From positions 1-64,000 of the forward strand of contig NZ_AZUC01000059.1 in assembly GCF_000586555.1 (NCBI RefSeq): 64,000 nt of DNA, read 5' to 3'. Source of the DNA: Sporosarcina sp. D27. Its GTDB lineage: Bacteria; Bacillota; Bacilli; Bacillales_A; Planococcaceae. The position numbers and the translations under genes were made by a program. Within the stretch, counting starts at the first letter, position 1. Each line of letters begins with the position of its first letter. Below the pieces are notes generated by a model. It ran no database searches. It worked only from the letters and a program-made list of their open reading frames with translations, and had not been told where the DNA came from. Shown piece by piece: positions 7,888 through 16,276 of the stretch.

Positions 7888-8692
7888 AGAATTGTCGCAT
7901 CGCCAGTCGGAAACATTTAGCTTGAAAGATATCAATTTGCACATTCCTAAAGGGGAGATTGTCAGTCTAATAGGGCCGAATGGTTCCGGAAAATCAACGT
8001 TTTTGAGAGTCATTTCGAGATTGCTGACACCTGACGCAGGTGATGTCATTTTGGACGGGCAACGAATAGTGCAGATGGATACAAAAGATGTCGCCAAAAC
8101 ATTGGCGATGCTACCTCAAATGCAAGACCATCAGCTCGATTTAACGGTTGGGGAGCTTGTGGAATTCGGCCGCCACCCCCATCGTAATCGGTCTGGGAGA
8201 TTCTCTGCAGAAGATCGAGAAGTGACTGAATGGTCACTTGAAGTAACGCATATGAAATCATTTCGCAATCGGCTACTGAACTCTTTATCAGGAGGCGAAC
8301 GGCAACGGGCCTGGATTGCCATGGCAGTTGCCCAACGTCCGAAAGTCTTGTTGTTGGATGAACCCACGACCTATTTGGACATTGCTCATCAACTGGAAGT
8401 GATGGAGCTGGTGAAAGAACTGAACGCAACATTTGGAATGACCATCGTAATGGTGCTGCATGATATTAATCAAGCTGCACGCTACAGCGACCGACTCGTT
8501 GTATTGAAAGATGGCTGTATTCGATTTGACGGAATCCCGCAGTGTGTTTTATGTAAGGAAATGTTTCAGTCAATTTTTGAAATCGATGCGGAAATATTTA
8601 CGAAGAATGGAATGTGCTTTTTCACACCTACTAAATTGCAAAGGGATGAGGTATATGCGACAGGAAGGCGAAAAGAAGGGGCAACTGGATAA
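7874..8692 (+). CDS. FecE/FhuC-type heme/iron ABC transporter ATPase
   Basis: This 272-residue ABC ATPase has Walker A GPNGSGKS (Lys40), the signature LSGGERQR, Walker B VLLLDEPT and the switch His in MVLHD. It energises the permease encoded just upstream. It starts at TTG 7874 with RBS GGAGGG six bases upstream, inside the end of the permease gene. The C-terminal 40 residues extend past the nucleotide-binding domain and overlap the start of the ankyrin-like gene. Family membership is certain; the transported ligand is inferred from the operon. Confidence 0.9.
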   Translation: MLTAKELSHRQSETFSLKDINLHIPKGEIVSLIGPNGSGKSTFLRVISRLLTPDAGDVILDGQRIVQMDTKDVAKTLAMLPQMQDHQLDLTVGELVEFGRHPHRNRSGRFSAEDREVTEWSLEVTHMKSFRNRLLNSLSGGERQRAWIAMAVAQRPKVLLLDEPTTYLDIAHQLEVMELVKELNATFGMTIVMVLHDINQAARYSDRLVVLKDGCIRFDGIPQCVLCKEMFQSIFEIDAEIFTKNGMCFFTPTKLQRDEVYATGRRKEGATG

Positions 8693-9074
8693 TGCGTTGG
8701 TAAGGGAGTTTATAATCGCGGCTCATGGGAATTTGTCGGAAGTAAAAGCCCTAATTGCAGTGGAGCCTGCACTTGTGAATAGTGTCATGAACTGGGGCGG
8801 AGATGACTGGGAAAGTGGTCTAGGCGCTGCAGCTCATACTGGGAATCGGGAAATTGCAGAGCTGCTGCTGGCAAATGATGCGCGAATGGATATCTTTTCA
8901 GCAGCAATGCTAGGGGATTTGGCAATCGTACGCAGTCTGATAGAGCGGTATCCATTAATGATTGACGCGAAAGGGGCACACGGCATTCCACTGCTTCGTC
9001 ATGCGGAACGCGGTGGGGTGGCCGCCCGTCCGGTACTTGAGTATTTATTAGCAAAAAAGGAGACGTTGGTATGA
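8655..9074 (+). CDS. Small ankyrin-repeat-like protein of the heme operon
   Basis: The open frame begins further upstream inside the ATPase gene; the ATG at 8655 after GATGAGG gives a 139-residue product, and the ATG at 8646 is possible. It carries about three degenerate ankyrin-like helix pairs (LSEVKALIAVEPALVN; GNREIAELLLANDARMD; LAIVRSLIERYPLMID). It has no signal peptide or membrane segment. It sits between the ATPase and IsdG-type genes, overlapping both, so it is co-translated with a heme uptake system. Ankyrin folds usually mediate protein contacts, so it may dock the transporter to the heme-degrading enzyme; that is speculation. Confidence 0.72.
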   Translation: MRQEGEKKGQLDNALVREFIIAAHGNLSEVKALIAVEPALVNSVMNWGGDDWESGLGAAAHTGNREIAELLLANDARMDIFSAAMLGDLAIVRSLIERYPLMIDAKGAHGIPLLRHAERGGVAARPVLEYLLAKKETLV

Positions 9075-9421
9075 GCCAAATGACAGCAGTGAACGCGATT
9101 AGTATTGAAAAAGGAAGAGCCCAGGAAGTGGCTGCTCGGTTTGCCAAACCGAAGTCAGTCCATACATTCCCTGGATTTGTAAGGATGGAAGTGTGGATGA
9201 AAGAGAACATCGAAGATCACGATGAATTACACATCTGTACGACGTGGGAAGATGAAAAGTATTTCAAAGATTGGTTGAAAAGTCGTGAGAATGATAAAGC
9301 GCACGGGCAGTCCATTCAAGAGCCTGGAACGACAGTGAAACCTAAATCGAATCCGATTCTTGGTGCGAAGTTATCAACCTGTGTAACACTTGTTCAGCAC
9401 TTGCCAGCCGTGGAAGTATAA
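9071..9421 (+). CDS. IsdG/HmoA-type heme-degrading monooxygenase
   Basis: A 116-residue ABM-fold enzyme that should open the heme ring and release iron in the cytoplasm. Aligned by eye to staphylococcal IsdG, the three catalytic residues are present: Asn8, Trp68 (in DWLKS) and His78 (in DKAH), each offset by one from IsdG Asn7, Trp67 and His77. A longer C-terminal tail ends in VTLVQHLP. Start ATG 9071 overlaps the preceding stop (ATGA). It is the last gene of the Fur-regulated operon, which fits release of iron from imported heme. Confidence 0.88.
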   Translation: MSQMTAVNAISIEKGRAQEVAARFAKPKSVHTFPGFVRMEVWMKENIEDHDELHICTTWEDEKYFKDWLKSRENDKAHGQSIQEPGTTVKPKSNPILGAKLSTCVTLVQHLPAVEV

Positions 9422-9432
9422 TAGAAGAAACG

Positions 9433-9466
9433 AGAACGCTTTGCCTGTGGATGAAGCGTTTTTTTA
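9433..9466 (+). terminator. Terminator of the heme operon
   Basis: The arms AACGCTT and AAGCGTT are followed by a run of seven T. Confidence 0.85.
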
Positions 9467-9479
9467 GTGAACCTATCAA

Positions 9480-9654
9480 GGGTTCTCCGACAGTTCTAAT
9501 TGTTTGTCAGACACGGAGAGATTTTTCTCCGTCAAGGACGGAAGTTTCTCCATCACATCGGCCAATTTCTCCGACACTTCCAGAAGTTTGTCGATAACGG
9601 AACACAATTCAACAGCTTTAAGGGATTAATTTGGTGCGCTTCGCTTGATTAAGG
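9480..9654. repeat. TCTCCGACA array with boundary module
   Basis: About five units of the 21-bp TCTCCGACA/TTTCTCC type (for example TTCTCCGACACTTCCAGAAG) end in CGATAACGG and the boundary module (ACACAATTCAAC, GGGATTAATTTGGTGCGC) at 9600-9654. A short degenerate ATCGG array follows it. Confidence 0.8.
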
Positions 9655-9659
9655 CTGGG

Positions 9660-9770
9660 CGATCCCGATGTTTGTGAGAATCGGTAAGATGGATCCGATT
9701 ATCGTGGCAGTAGGTATAGGCAACAATAGGCATGATTGCAGAATTAATCCGAAACAGGACAAGTTTCAGC
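9660..9770. repeat. Degenerate 21-bp ATCGG array
   Basis: About three to four ATCGG-like cores with 21-bp spacing lie directly after the boundary module, the reverse of the order seen at 5.36-5.48 kb. From 9770 to the next gene I see only a weakly AT-rich leader and an RBS. Confidence 0.55.
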
Positions 9771-9918
9771 TGAGGGAATTCCCTATTTCAGTGGCGGGAA
9801 AGTTGTCTGGGGATTCAGGCAGGCGTATGCTTTAGTTAGAAGTCATATGTATGAGACACTATAGATCACAATATCCATGTACAAAAGTGGATTTGCCAAC
9901 TACAAAGGAGGCGCTCGT

Positions 9919-10263
9919 ATGAGCCAGATGACAGCAGTGAACGTGATTCGTATCGAAAAAGGAAAAGGAGCCGAAGTTGCGGAACGCTTCGCGATACCTA
10001 AATCCGTCCATACATTTCCTGGATTTGTTCGTATGGAAGTGTGGCTGAAGGAAGATACCGAAGTTCATGATGAGCTCCATGTTTGCACGACTTGGGAAGA
10101 CGAAAAATACTTCACAGAGTGGCGCCAAAAGCGTGCAATCGAAAAGGCGAAGATTCGCGCTGAACAAGAGAAGAACCAAACTGGTACACCACCGCATAAT
10201 CCGATTCTTGGTACTGAATTATCTACGTACGTCACAATGGTTCAACATTTACCATCAAAATAA
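9919..10263 (+). CDS. IsdG-type paralogue lacking the catalytic histidine
   Basis: The 114-residue product is a close paralogue of the protein encoded at 9071-9421, with near-identical N-terminal 60 residues (MSQMTAVN..., VHTFPGFVRMEVW) and C-terminus (NPILG...VQHLP). Asn8 and Trp68 of the IsdG triad are kept, but the axial heme ligand position is Lys78 (in EKAK) instead of His. The middle is more basic and charged. The ATG at 9919 has RBS AAAGGAGG; the longer frame upstream is unlikely. It is probably a separate transcript. It may bind heme without degrading it, use another ligand, or have different chemistry. No clear Fur box was seen. Confidence 0.8.
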   Translation: MSQMTAVNVIRIEKGKGAEVAERFAIPKSVHTFPGFVRMEVWLKEDTEVHDELHVCTTWEDEKYFTEWRQKRAIEKAKIRAEQEKNQTGTPPHNPILGTELSTYVTMVQHLPSK

Positions 10264-10275
10264 AAATAGATTCAA

Positions 10276-10306
10276 GAAGCTTTGCCTCGTGCAAAGCTTT
10301 TTTTTA
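10276..10306 (+). terminator. Terminator after the IsdG paralogue
   Basis: Perfect arms AAGCTTTGC and GCAAAGCTT are followed by eight T. Confidence 0.88.
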
Positions 10307-10336
10307 TGGAAGAGTAAAAGTATCTACAGAAAAATA

Positions 10337-10345
10337 TGATATACT
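10337..10345 (+). promoter_or_regulatory. Extended -10 promoter of the dipeptidase operon
   Basis: TGA immediately followed by TATACT forms an extended -10 about 45 bp before the dipeptidase ATG. No good -35 is visible. The same TGNTATACT form precedes several other genes in this window. Confidence 0.55.
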
Positions 10346-10389
10346 GTATAAATTCCAATATATTAGAATACTTATAAAGGGGGGATTCT

Positions 10390-11400
10390 ATGAAAATTTT
10401 CGACTTGCATTCAGATTTGTTTACGGACATCGCCTTCCGAAGATCGCGCGGCGAGACGAACGTTTTTGACAGAATTCATTATCCAGCACTGAAAAAGGGG
10501 GGCGTGAGTTCAATTATATGTGTGTTTTGGACGGAACCTATTTTTTCTCATCAACCACTAGAGCGTTTTCATGAGCTTATTAAGTACGTTGAAGCAGACT
10601 TAATAGAGTCAAAGCACGCGGATATTCAGCCACTCAATGGTATTCATGAAGAGACTATGTTAGACAATAAAATCAAGGTTTATCTAGGAATCGAAGGATT
10701 GTCCTTCTTAGATCAGCTAATAAGCCAGTCGAAAAATGAAACTATCGATACCGCCTTCTCATTCATGCAAGAAAAAAATATTCAACACATCATCATGGCT
10801 TGGAACGAACAAAATGCTTTCGCGAGCGGGACGGGCACACCTTCTATCGATAGAGCGCGCGGCGTAACTACACTAGGGCTGAACTTACTTTTAAAGTCAG
10901 AAAAATCGGGTTTTCTCATAGATGTATCCCATCTGGATGAACAAAGTTTCTGGGATGTCATCCACAACACAACTTCCCCCATCATCGCTTCGCATAGCAA
11001 TGCACGTGCTATATGTAATCATGAACGGAATTTAACGGATGATCAAATCCGTATCATTTCTGAACGAAACGGATTAATCGGACTGAATGCGTATGGTGAA
11101 TTTGTAGATGAAAAACATCCTAACGTTGACCGGTTTATAGATCACATCGACCACATAGTATCCGTTGCAGGGATCAATCATGTTGCATTTGGGTTCGACT
11201 TTCTTGATTACTTAAGTGATCACTCGCTAGGTGGAGGTATGGATATTTTAACGGTAGGGCTGGAAGATGTTACGAAAGTTCCTGCACTTTTGAAACAGAT
11301 GAGCCAACGTGGGTATTCTCAAGATGACATTGAAGCAATCAGTCATAAAAATGCGGAGCGGTTTATAACCAATTTAATAGTAGGAAGAAGGCGTACATAA
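10390..11400 (+). CDS. Membrane-dipeptidase family (M19) metallopeptidase
   Basis: This 336-residue zinc peptidase resembles renal dipeptidase. The N-terminal metal site is visible as DLHSD (His7, Asp9); further landmarks are the Glu in LGIEG, IASHSNARAI and HERNLTDDQI. The family cleaves dipeptides, often including D-residues, in the cytoplasm of Bacillales. RBS AAAGGGGGG precedes the ATG. The gene overlaps the DUF819 gene (TAATG), so a dipeptide-related substrate may be shared with that membrane protein. No signal peptide is seen. Confidence 0.88.
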   Translation: MKIFDLHSDLFTDIAFRRSRGETNVFDRIHYPALKKGGVSSIICVFWTEPIFSHQPLERFHELIKYVEADLIESKHADIQPLNGIHEETMLDNKIKVYLGIEGLSFLDQLISQSKNETIDTAFSFMQEKNIQHIIMAWNEQNAFASGTGTPSIDRARGVTTLGLNLLLKSEKSGFLIDVSHLDEQSFWDVIHNTTSPIIASHSNARAICNHERNLTDDQIRIISERNGLIGLNAYGEFVDEKHPNVDRFIDHIDHIVSVAGINHVAFGFDFLDYLSDHSLGGGMDILTVGLEDVTKVPALLKQMSQRGYSQDDIEAISHKNAERFITNLIVGRRRT

Positions 11401-12626
11401 TGACGAATACTCTGATTCAGCCTGACGACACGCTCACACTATGGGGAATCATTGTCGTAGTGGCATCTCTCAGTATCTATTTAGAACAACGTTTCAGTTG
11501 GGCCTCCAAGATTTCAGGAGCAATCATTGCGCTAGTTGGCGCTATTTTTCTATCAAATACAGGAATCATACCCACTAAATCTCCAGTGTACGATGCGGTG
11601 TGGGGTGTCATTATCCCACTTGCAATTCCGCTCTTACTTTTCCACGTCAATATTAAAAAAATATGGACAGAGAGTGGTAAGTTGCTGGCGTTATTCCTAT
11701 TAAGTTCAATCGGAACCGTAGCAGGAACGATCATTAGTTTCTTTCTTTTAAAAGATCACATCCCCTATCTGGATAAAATCGGCGGGATGATTAGCGCTTC
11801 TTACGTTGGAGGTGGTGTGAACTTTGCAGCGATGGCTGGTAAGTTTGAAGCACCCGGTGACCTCGTATCTGCAACAGTCGTCGCAGATAATCTCATGATG
11901 GCCATATACTTTGTCATTTTAATGCTGATCCCGACGATTGGATTCTTTAGAAAACGTTATTCTACACCACATATCGATCAGGTGGAAAACGGAGTGACGC
12001 AAGAGGACGGGAAGACATTAGCGGAAAGTTTCTGGAAGAGAAAAGACATATCGTTAAAAGATATCGCAATGGCAATTGGTACAGCTTTCTTTCTTGTTAT
12101 CGTTTCGTTCAAACTTGCAGACTTTATTGGCATTCTAATTCCTTCGGGTGAAAATGTTTCAGGAATCATGAACTTGGCACATGCCATTTTAGGAGATAAA
12201 TACCTTGTATTAACCACGGTGACGTTTATCGTTTTAGCTTTGTTTCCATCTTATTTTGAAAAAATCAATGGTAGCCAAGAGTTCGGGACATTTTTGATTT
12301 ACTTATTCTTTGTGGTCATCGGGATACCGGCATCGATTCCATTAATCATACAGAATGCTCCACTGCTTCTCGTTTTTGTATTCATCATTGTCATGGTCAA
12401 TATGGTCGTTTCGTTAGCGGCAGGAAAACTGTTAAATGCTAATTTGGAAGATACGCTTTTAGCTAGTAATGCCAACATTGGTGGACCAACTACTGCCGCA
12501 GCATTAGCAATCGCAAAAGGGTGGAAAGACTTGATTGGCCCAATATTAGTGGTTGGAACTCTTGGCTATATTATTGGGAATTACATCGGTACGGTGCTAG
12601 GGCTTTGGTTTTCAACTTTAATTTAA
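11400..12626 (+). CDS. DUF819-family (YjcL-like) integral membrane protein
   Basis: The 408-residue protein has ten or more hydrophobic segments and the DUF819 pattern of two related halves with GGGVNFAAM near residue 139 and SNANIGGPTTAAALA near 356. The family resembles carboxylate/amino-acid transporters but has no firmly proven substrate. It is translationally coupled to the dipeptidase through the TAATG overlap, which suggests uptake or export of a dipeptide or of its products. A strong terminator follows, so the two genes form a unit. Confidence 0.85.
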   Translation: MTNTLIQPDDTLTLWGIIVVVASLSIYLEQRFSWASKISGAIIALVGAIFLSNTGIIPTKSPVYDAVWGVIIPLAIPLLLFHVNIKKIWTESGKLLALFLLSSIGTVAGTIISFFLLKDHIPYLDKIGGMISASYVGGGVNFAAMAGKFEAPGDLVSATVVADNLMMAIYFVILMLIPTIGFFRKRYSTPHIDQVENGVTQEDGKTLAESFWKRKDISLKDIAMAIGTAFFLVIVSFKLADFIGILIPSGENVSGIMNLAHAILGDKYLVLTTVTFIVLALFPSYFEKINGSQEFGTFLIYLFFVVIGIPASIPLIIQNAPLLLVFVFIIVMVNMVVSLAAGKLLNANLEDTLLASNANIGGPTTAAALAIAKGWKDLIGPILVVGTLGYIIGNYIGTVLGLWFSTLI

Positions 12627-12663
12627 GTAGTATCCGAAATGTCACCGATACATGTCTATATCA

Positions 12664-12700
12664 AAAAAACGCTTTGCCTTCTGCGCAAAGCGTTTTTTTG
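12664..12700 (+). terminator. Terminator after the DUF819 gene
   Basis: The arms AAACGCTTTGC and GCAAAGCGTTT end in seven T, and the A-rich 5' flank could allow function on both strands. Confidence 0.88.
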
Positions 12701-12718
12701 ATATGACAAGTGTCATAT
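12701..12718. promoter_or_regulatory. Candidate response-regulator operator
   Basis: ATATGACAAGTGTCATAT is an 18-bp inverted repeat with perfect 8-bp arms and a 2-bp centre, located 70 bp before the first gene of the yvfRSTU-type operon. NarL/LuxR-type regulators often bind such ATGACA-TGTCAT sites, so autoregulation by the operon's own regulator is a plausible inference. Confidence 0.5.
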
Positions 12719-12787
12719 GAATCCGTGACAGAAGGGACTGCAACGTGCTCTCGACTTTCAGTACGATAGAGTCAAAGGAGTGATCGT

Positions 12788-13684
12788 ATGACAACTATCA
12801 TCGATTGTTTGGGAGTGGGAAAGTCATTTAAAGGAAAGGTCGCTGTAAGAGACCTTTCTTTTCAGATTGAAAAAGGAGAAGTAGTGGCGCTATTAGGACC
12901 AAATGGAGCTGGCAAAAGTACAACAATCCAGATGCTACTTGGTCTGTTGGAACCTTCAACAGGGAGGATCACCATTTCAGGACAGAATTCTAAATCGAAG
13001 GCAGTCCGTGAACGAATAGGTGTGATGTTACAGGAAGTTCGGTTGTTGGATACAGTTACCGTCAAAGAAATACTTCAATTGGTTCGAGGGTATTATCACC
13101 GACCGCTCTCTATGGAACAGTTATCTAAACTAACCGGGTTAGATGAAACCTCACTGAATATGCGGACTGAAAAGCTGTCTGGTGGCCAAAAACAACGTGT
13201 CAGTTTTGCGCTAGCGCTAGCTGGGAATCCAGATATTCTGTTTTTGGATGAACCAACTACTGGCATGGATGCCACTGCACGAAAAACGTTTTGGAAATCG
13301 ATTCGGGAACTTGCAGAGCGTGGCACAACTATCATTTTCACTACACATTATTTAGAGGAAGTGGAGTATGCAGCGACCCGCGTTTTGATGATCAATCACG
13401 GTGAACTGATTGAAGATGAATCGCCTGATATGATGAAAAAGAAGTTGGTGATTCAACGAATTTCATTCCTAACCGACGAGGTGTATCGTCCGGAAACTTT
13501 TCAAGGGCTTAGTGTTTCGGACATTCGTTTAGATGGAAAGAAAGTGACCATTCTCACTGGAGATGCAGATCACTTATTGAAAGTCTTGTATGAACTTGAT
13601 CTTGAAATCAGTGAAGTGACCGTAAGTAGAGGTACACTGGAAGAAGCTTACAGTCAGCTAACGGACAGTCGGGAGGTGAGTTGA
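12788..13684 (+). CDS. yvfR: ABC exporter ATPase (YvfR-like)
   Basis: This 298-residue protein has an N-terminal ABC ATPase domain (1-220) with Walker A GPNGAGKS, signature LSGGQKQR and Walker B LFLDEPTTGMD, followed by an accessory C-terminal domain of about 75 residues common in drug-export and bacteriocin-resistance ATPases. It drives the ABC-2 permease encoded next. RBS AAAGGAGTGA precedes the ATG. The order ATPase, permease, histidine kinase, response regulator and the sizes match Bacillus yvfRSTU. Confidence 0.87.
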   Translation: MTTIIDCLGVGKSFKGKVAVRDLSFQIEKGEVVALLGPNGAGKSTTIQMLLGLLEPSTGRITISGQNSKSKAVRERIGVMLQEVRLLDTVTVKEILQLVRGYYHRPLSMEQLSKLTGLDETSLNMRTEKLSGGQKQRVSFALALAGNPDILFLDEPTTGMDATARKTFWKSIRELAERGTTIIFTTHYLEEVEYAATRVLMINHGELIEDESPDMMKKKLVIQRISFLTDEVYRPETFQGLSVSDIRLDGKKVTILTGDADHLLKVLYELDLEISEVTVSRGTLEEAYSQLTDSREVS

Positions 13685-14422
13685 TTGAAAATATTATGGA
13701 ACGAATGCAGATTGGAAGCATTACGTGTCTTCAGAAATCGCTACTTCATCTTTTGGTCGCTCATCATGCCAATTGTCTTTTACGTGTTTTATACAAAAGT
13801 CATGGTTCAAGATGTTGGGGATCCCAAGCTTTGGGAAAAGCATTTACTTATGTCAATGGCCGCGTTCAGTGTAATGGGAAGTTCGATTATGGCACTTGGA
13901 CTGAGGCTCGTTCATGAGCGGAATCAGGGATGGACGATGTATTTGAAAACGACTCCGGTCTCTGGAGTTGTATATTTTATTGCAAAGATGGTGGGACAGA
14001 CGGCGGTCCATGTCTTTACGATTATAGTGATCTTTGTAAGTGGTGGGCTAGTTAATGGAATTTCGATGCCTGCTATCGAATGGATCACAGCAGGCATATG
14101 GATATTACTTGGAGCGGTTCCCTTTCTCGCACTAGGCGGATTGATCGGTACAATGATGAAGTCGGATACTGCATCAGGCGTAAGCAATCTAATCTATTTA
14201 GCCCTCGCAGTATTGGGGGGGATGTGGATGCCTATGGAATTTATGCCGAAGCTTCTGCAACAAGCGGCACAATGGATACCCTCTTACCAATATGGCGCAG
14301 GCGCATGGTCGATTATTCGGGGAGAAACGCCTAGTCTAGGCGGTATCCTAGTATTAATCGCGTATACCTTTGTTTTCATGATACTATCGATACAAAGAAG
14401 GCGGATGCAGGAGGCGATTTAG
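13685..14422 (+). CDS. yvfS: ABC-2 type permease (YvfS-like)
   Basis: A 245-residue membrane protein with six hydrophobic segments and the ABC-2 layout: a soluble N-terminus, a helix near 22-40 and a last helix near 215-235. The length equals that of Bacillus YvfS. It starts at TTG 13685 directly after the ATPase stop, with RBS GGGAGGTGAG. It would form the channel of the exporter. The substrate is unknown; antimicrobial or lipid-like compounds are common for this class. Confidence 0.86.
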   Translation: MKILWNECRLEALRVFRNRYFIFWSLIMPIVFYVFYTKVMVQDVGDPKLWEKHLLMSMAAFSVMGSSIMALGLRLVHERNQGWTMYLKTTPVSGVVYFIAKMVGQTAVHVFTIIVIFVSGGLVNGISMPAIEWITAGIWILLGAVPFLALGGLIGTMMKSDTASGVSNLIYLALAVLGGMWMPMEFMPKLLQQAAQWIPSYQYGAGAWSIIRGETPSLGGILVLIAYTFVFMILSIQRRRMQEAI

Positions 14423-14425
14423 TGG

Positions 14426-15541
14426 ATGAAAACATTTGAATTATTTCCACGGCGATTCGGCTGGATTCCTTATGTATTTCTTGCCTATCTCGCACTACCG
14501 TTATTTCATGTGTTGACGGAGACCGGTATGAAACGAATGGTTGGATTTGTTTTGTTGGCTGTATTTGTTGTCGCTTATCGGGAGGCCTATCGGCAAGTGA
14601 CGGATGCTAGCCTTATCGTCTGGTCTGCTATCCTATTGGTTCTTATTCTGGCATTGGCTTGGTTTTATCAACCATATAATCTAATGCTGGCTTTTTATAT
14701 CTCGAACTTCATTGGATGGATTGGAGATGCACGTCTATTTAAGCGATCGGTAAGTGTGTTTGGCAGTGTGCTAGTTTACTGTGGAGTTATATTAGTCAAT
14801 GCATATGGAATACAAACCGGGGTAGTTGCATTTCCATTTATTATTGTAATGGCGTTCACGCCAATCGCGGTACGTAATAGCGCGGAGCGTGGCAGACTTG
14901 AAGAAGAATTGGATGCTGCGAATGAACAGATCCGTGAATTGAGTCGGCAAGAAGAGCGTGTTCGTATCGCACGCGATCTTCATGATACACTCGGTCATAT
15001 GTTGTCATTAATAACATTGAAAAGTCAGGTGATTCAACGTGTTCGAAATGATTCTGATAGGGTCTTAGAAGAAGCAATGGGGATTGAACACACATCGCGT
15101 TCAGCGTTAAAACAAGTAAGAGAACTTGTGAGTGACATGAGAGGGAGTTCCGTTGCAGAGGAACTTGTGCAAATGCAAGAAATTCTTTCGGCTGCATCCA
15201 TTGAGCTAAAGACGGATCTTCCTACCCCCCTACCTGATCTACCCCCACTAAAACAAACGATTATTGGGATGTGTATCCGGGAGTTGGCAACAAATATTGT
15301 CCGGCATAGCGGAGCTTCAAAATGTCTAGTATCGATTCGGGAAACAGATGGCGGGTTGGTGACGTGTGTAGAAGATGATGGGATTGGCATGACAGGGTCT
15401 CACTATGGAAACGGCCTAAACGGTATCGTCGAACGGCTAGCGTTAGTGGAAGGAACGCTTTCAATAACAGAGCAATCTGGTACTCAATTTAAGCTAGTCG
15501 TGCCACTTCCCATTACAACAAAAGGGGGAGAAACTGGATGA
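14426..15541 (+). CDS. yvfT: DesK/YvfT-type sensor histidine kinase
   Basis: The 371-residue kinase has five to six membrane segments within residues 15-150, a short coiled coil (about 153-180), the HisKA_3 phosphorylation site RDLHDTLGH (His186) and a HATPase_c domain (ATNIVRHS near 290, EDDGIGM near 330). It senses a membrane or membrane-bound signal and phosphorylates the response regulator encoded next. It lies four bases after the permease gene and its stop overlaps the regulator start, so the four genes form one operon. Confidence 0.88.
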   Translation: MKTFELFPRRFGWIPYVFLAYLALPLFHVLTETGMKRMVGFVLLAVFVVAYREAYRQVTDASLIVWSAILLVLILALAWFYQPYNLMLAFYISNFIGWIGDARLFKRSVSVFGSVLVYCGVILVNAYGIQTGVVAFPFIIVMAFTPIAVRNSAERGRLEEELDAANEQIRELSRQEERVRIARDLHDTLGHMLSLITLKSQVIQRVRNDSDRVLEEAMGIEHTSRSALKQVRELVSDMRGSSVAEELVQMQEILSAASIELKTDLPTPLPDLPPLKQTIIGMCIRELATNIVRHSGASKCLVSIRETDGGLVTCVEDDGIGMTGSHYGNGLNGIVERLALVEGTLSITEQSGTQFKLVVPLPITTKGGETG

Positions 15542-16143
15542 TTTCACTCGTGATTGCAGAAGACCAAAAAATCTTACGGGGAGCACTTGGTACGTTGCTC
15601 GATTTTGAAGAGGATCTGACAGTAATTGGGCAGGCCCAAGATGGTGAAGAAGCATTACGATTAATTCATCAACTGAAACCGGATGTGTGCATTCTAGATA
15701 TTGAAATGCCCAAAAAAAGTGGTTTAGATGTTGCAGATGAATTAAAAACAGCAGGATCTTCATGCAAAGTTGTTATTTTGACGACATTTGCGCGACCTGG
15801 TTACTTTGAACGTGCACTCCGAGCGGATGTCAGAGGATATTTGTTAAAGGACGGATCAATAGATGAGCTAGCGAATGCGATCAAGAATGTGATGGTAGGC
15901 AAACGTGAATTTTCTTCAGAACTTGTGATGGGGCATTTCTCTAATGAAAATCCGTTGACTAAACGGGAACAAGAAGTATTAAGTCATGCAGCAAATGGTC
16001 TCACTTCAAAGGAGATAGGGACAGCGCTGTATTTATCTCATGGAACTGTTCGAAACTATTTGTCCGAAATCTTGCAGAAGGTCGGTGCAAAAAACAAAGT
16101 GGAAGCGCTTGTGATTTGTCGGAATAAGGGCTGGATAGATTGA
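15538..16143 (+). CDS. yvfU: NarL/LuxR-type response regulator (YvfU-like)
   Basis: A 201-residue protein with a receiver domain (1-120; phosphoacceptor Asp54 in CILDIEMP, Lys in YLLKDGS) and a C-terminal LuxR-type helix-turn-helix (LTKREQEVLSHAANGLTSKEIG, then VRNYLSEIL). It is the partner of the kinase, whose stop it overlaps. The inverted repeat before the operon (12701-12718) is a candidate binding site. A terminator follows. Confidence 0.9.
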   Translation: MISLVIAEDQKILRGALGTLLDFEEDLTVIGQAQDGEEALRLIHQLKPDVCILDIEMPKKSGLDVADELKTAGSSCKVVILTTFARPGYFERALRADVRGYLLKDGSIDELANAIKNVMVGKREFSSELVMGHFSNENPLTKREQEVLSHAANGLTSKEIGTALYLSHGTVRNYLSEILQKVGAKNKVEALVICRNKGWID

Positions 16144-16162
16144 AGGATAATAGTGAAACGGA

Positions 16163-16197
16163 GGCCGCCCACACGTAATTGTGAGAGCGGTTTTTTG
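16163..16197 (+). terminator. Terminator of the yvf-type operon
   Basis: The arms CCGCCCACAC and GTGAGAGCGG, with two mismatches, are followed by six T. Confidence 0.75.
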
Positions 16198-16276
16198 TGA
16201 GGTAAGAATTTGAAACTTTCATTAGCCTTTATCGTAAAATAGATAGTAGATACGATATGAAAAGGAAGTGATGAAC

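Noticed and set aside
7888..8097. Minus-strand frames inside the ATPase and permease genes
   Set aside because: Shadows of strongly supported plus-strand genes with Walker and FecCD motifs.
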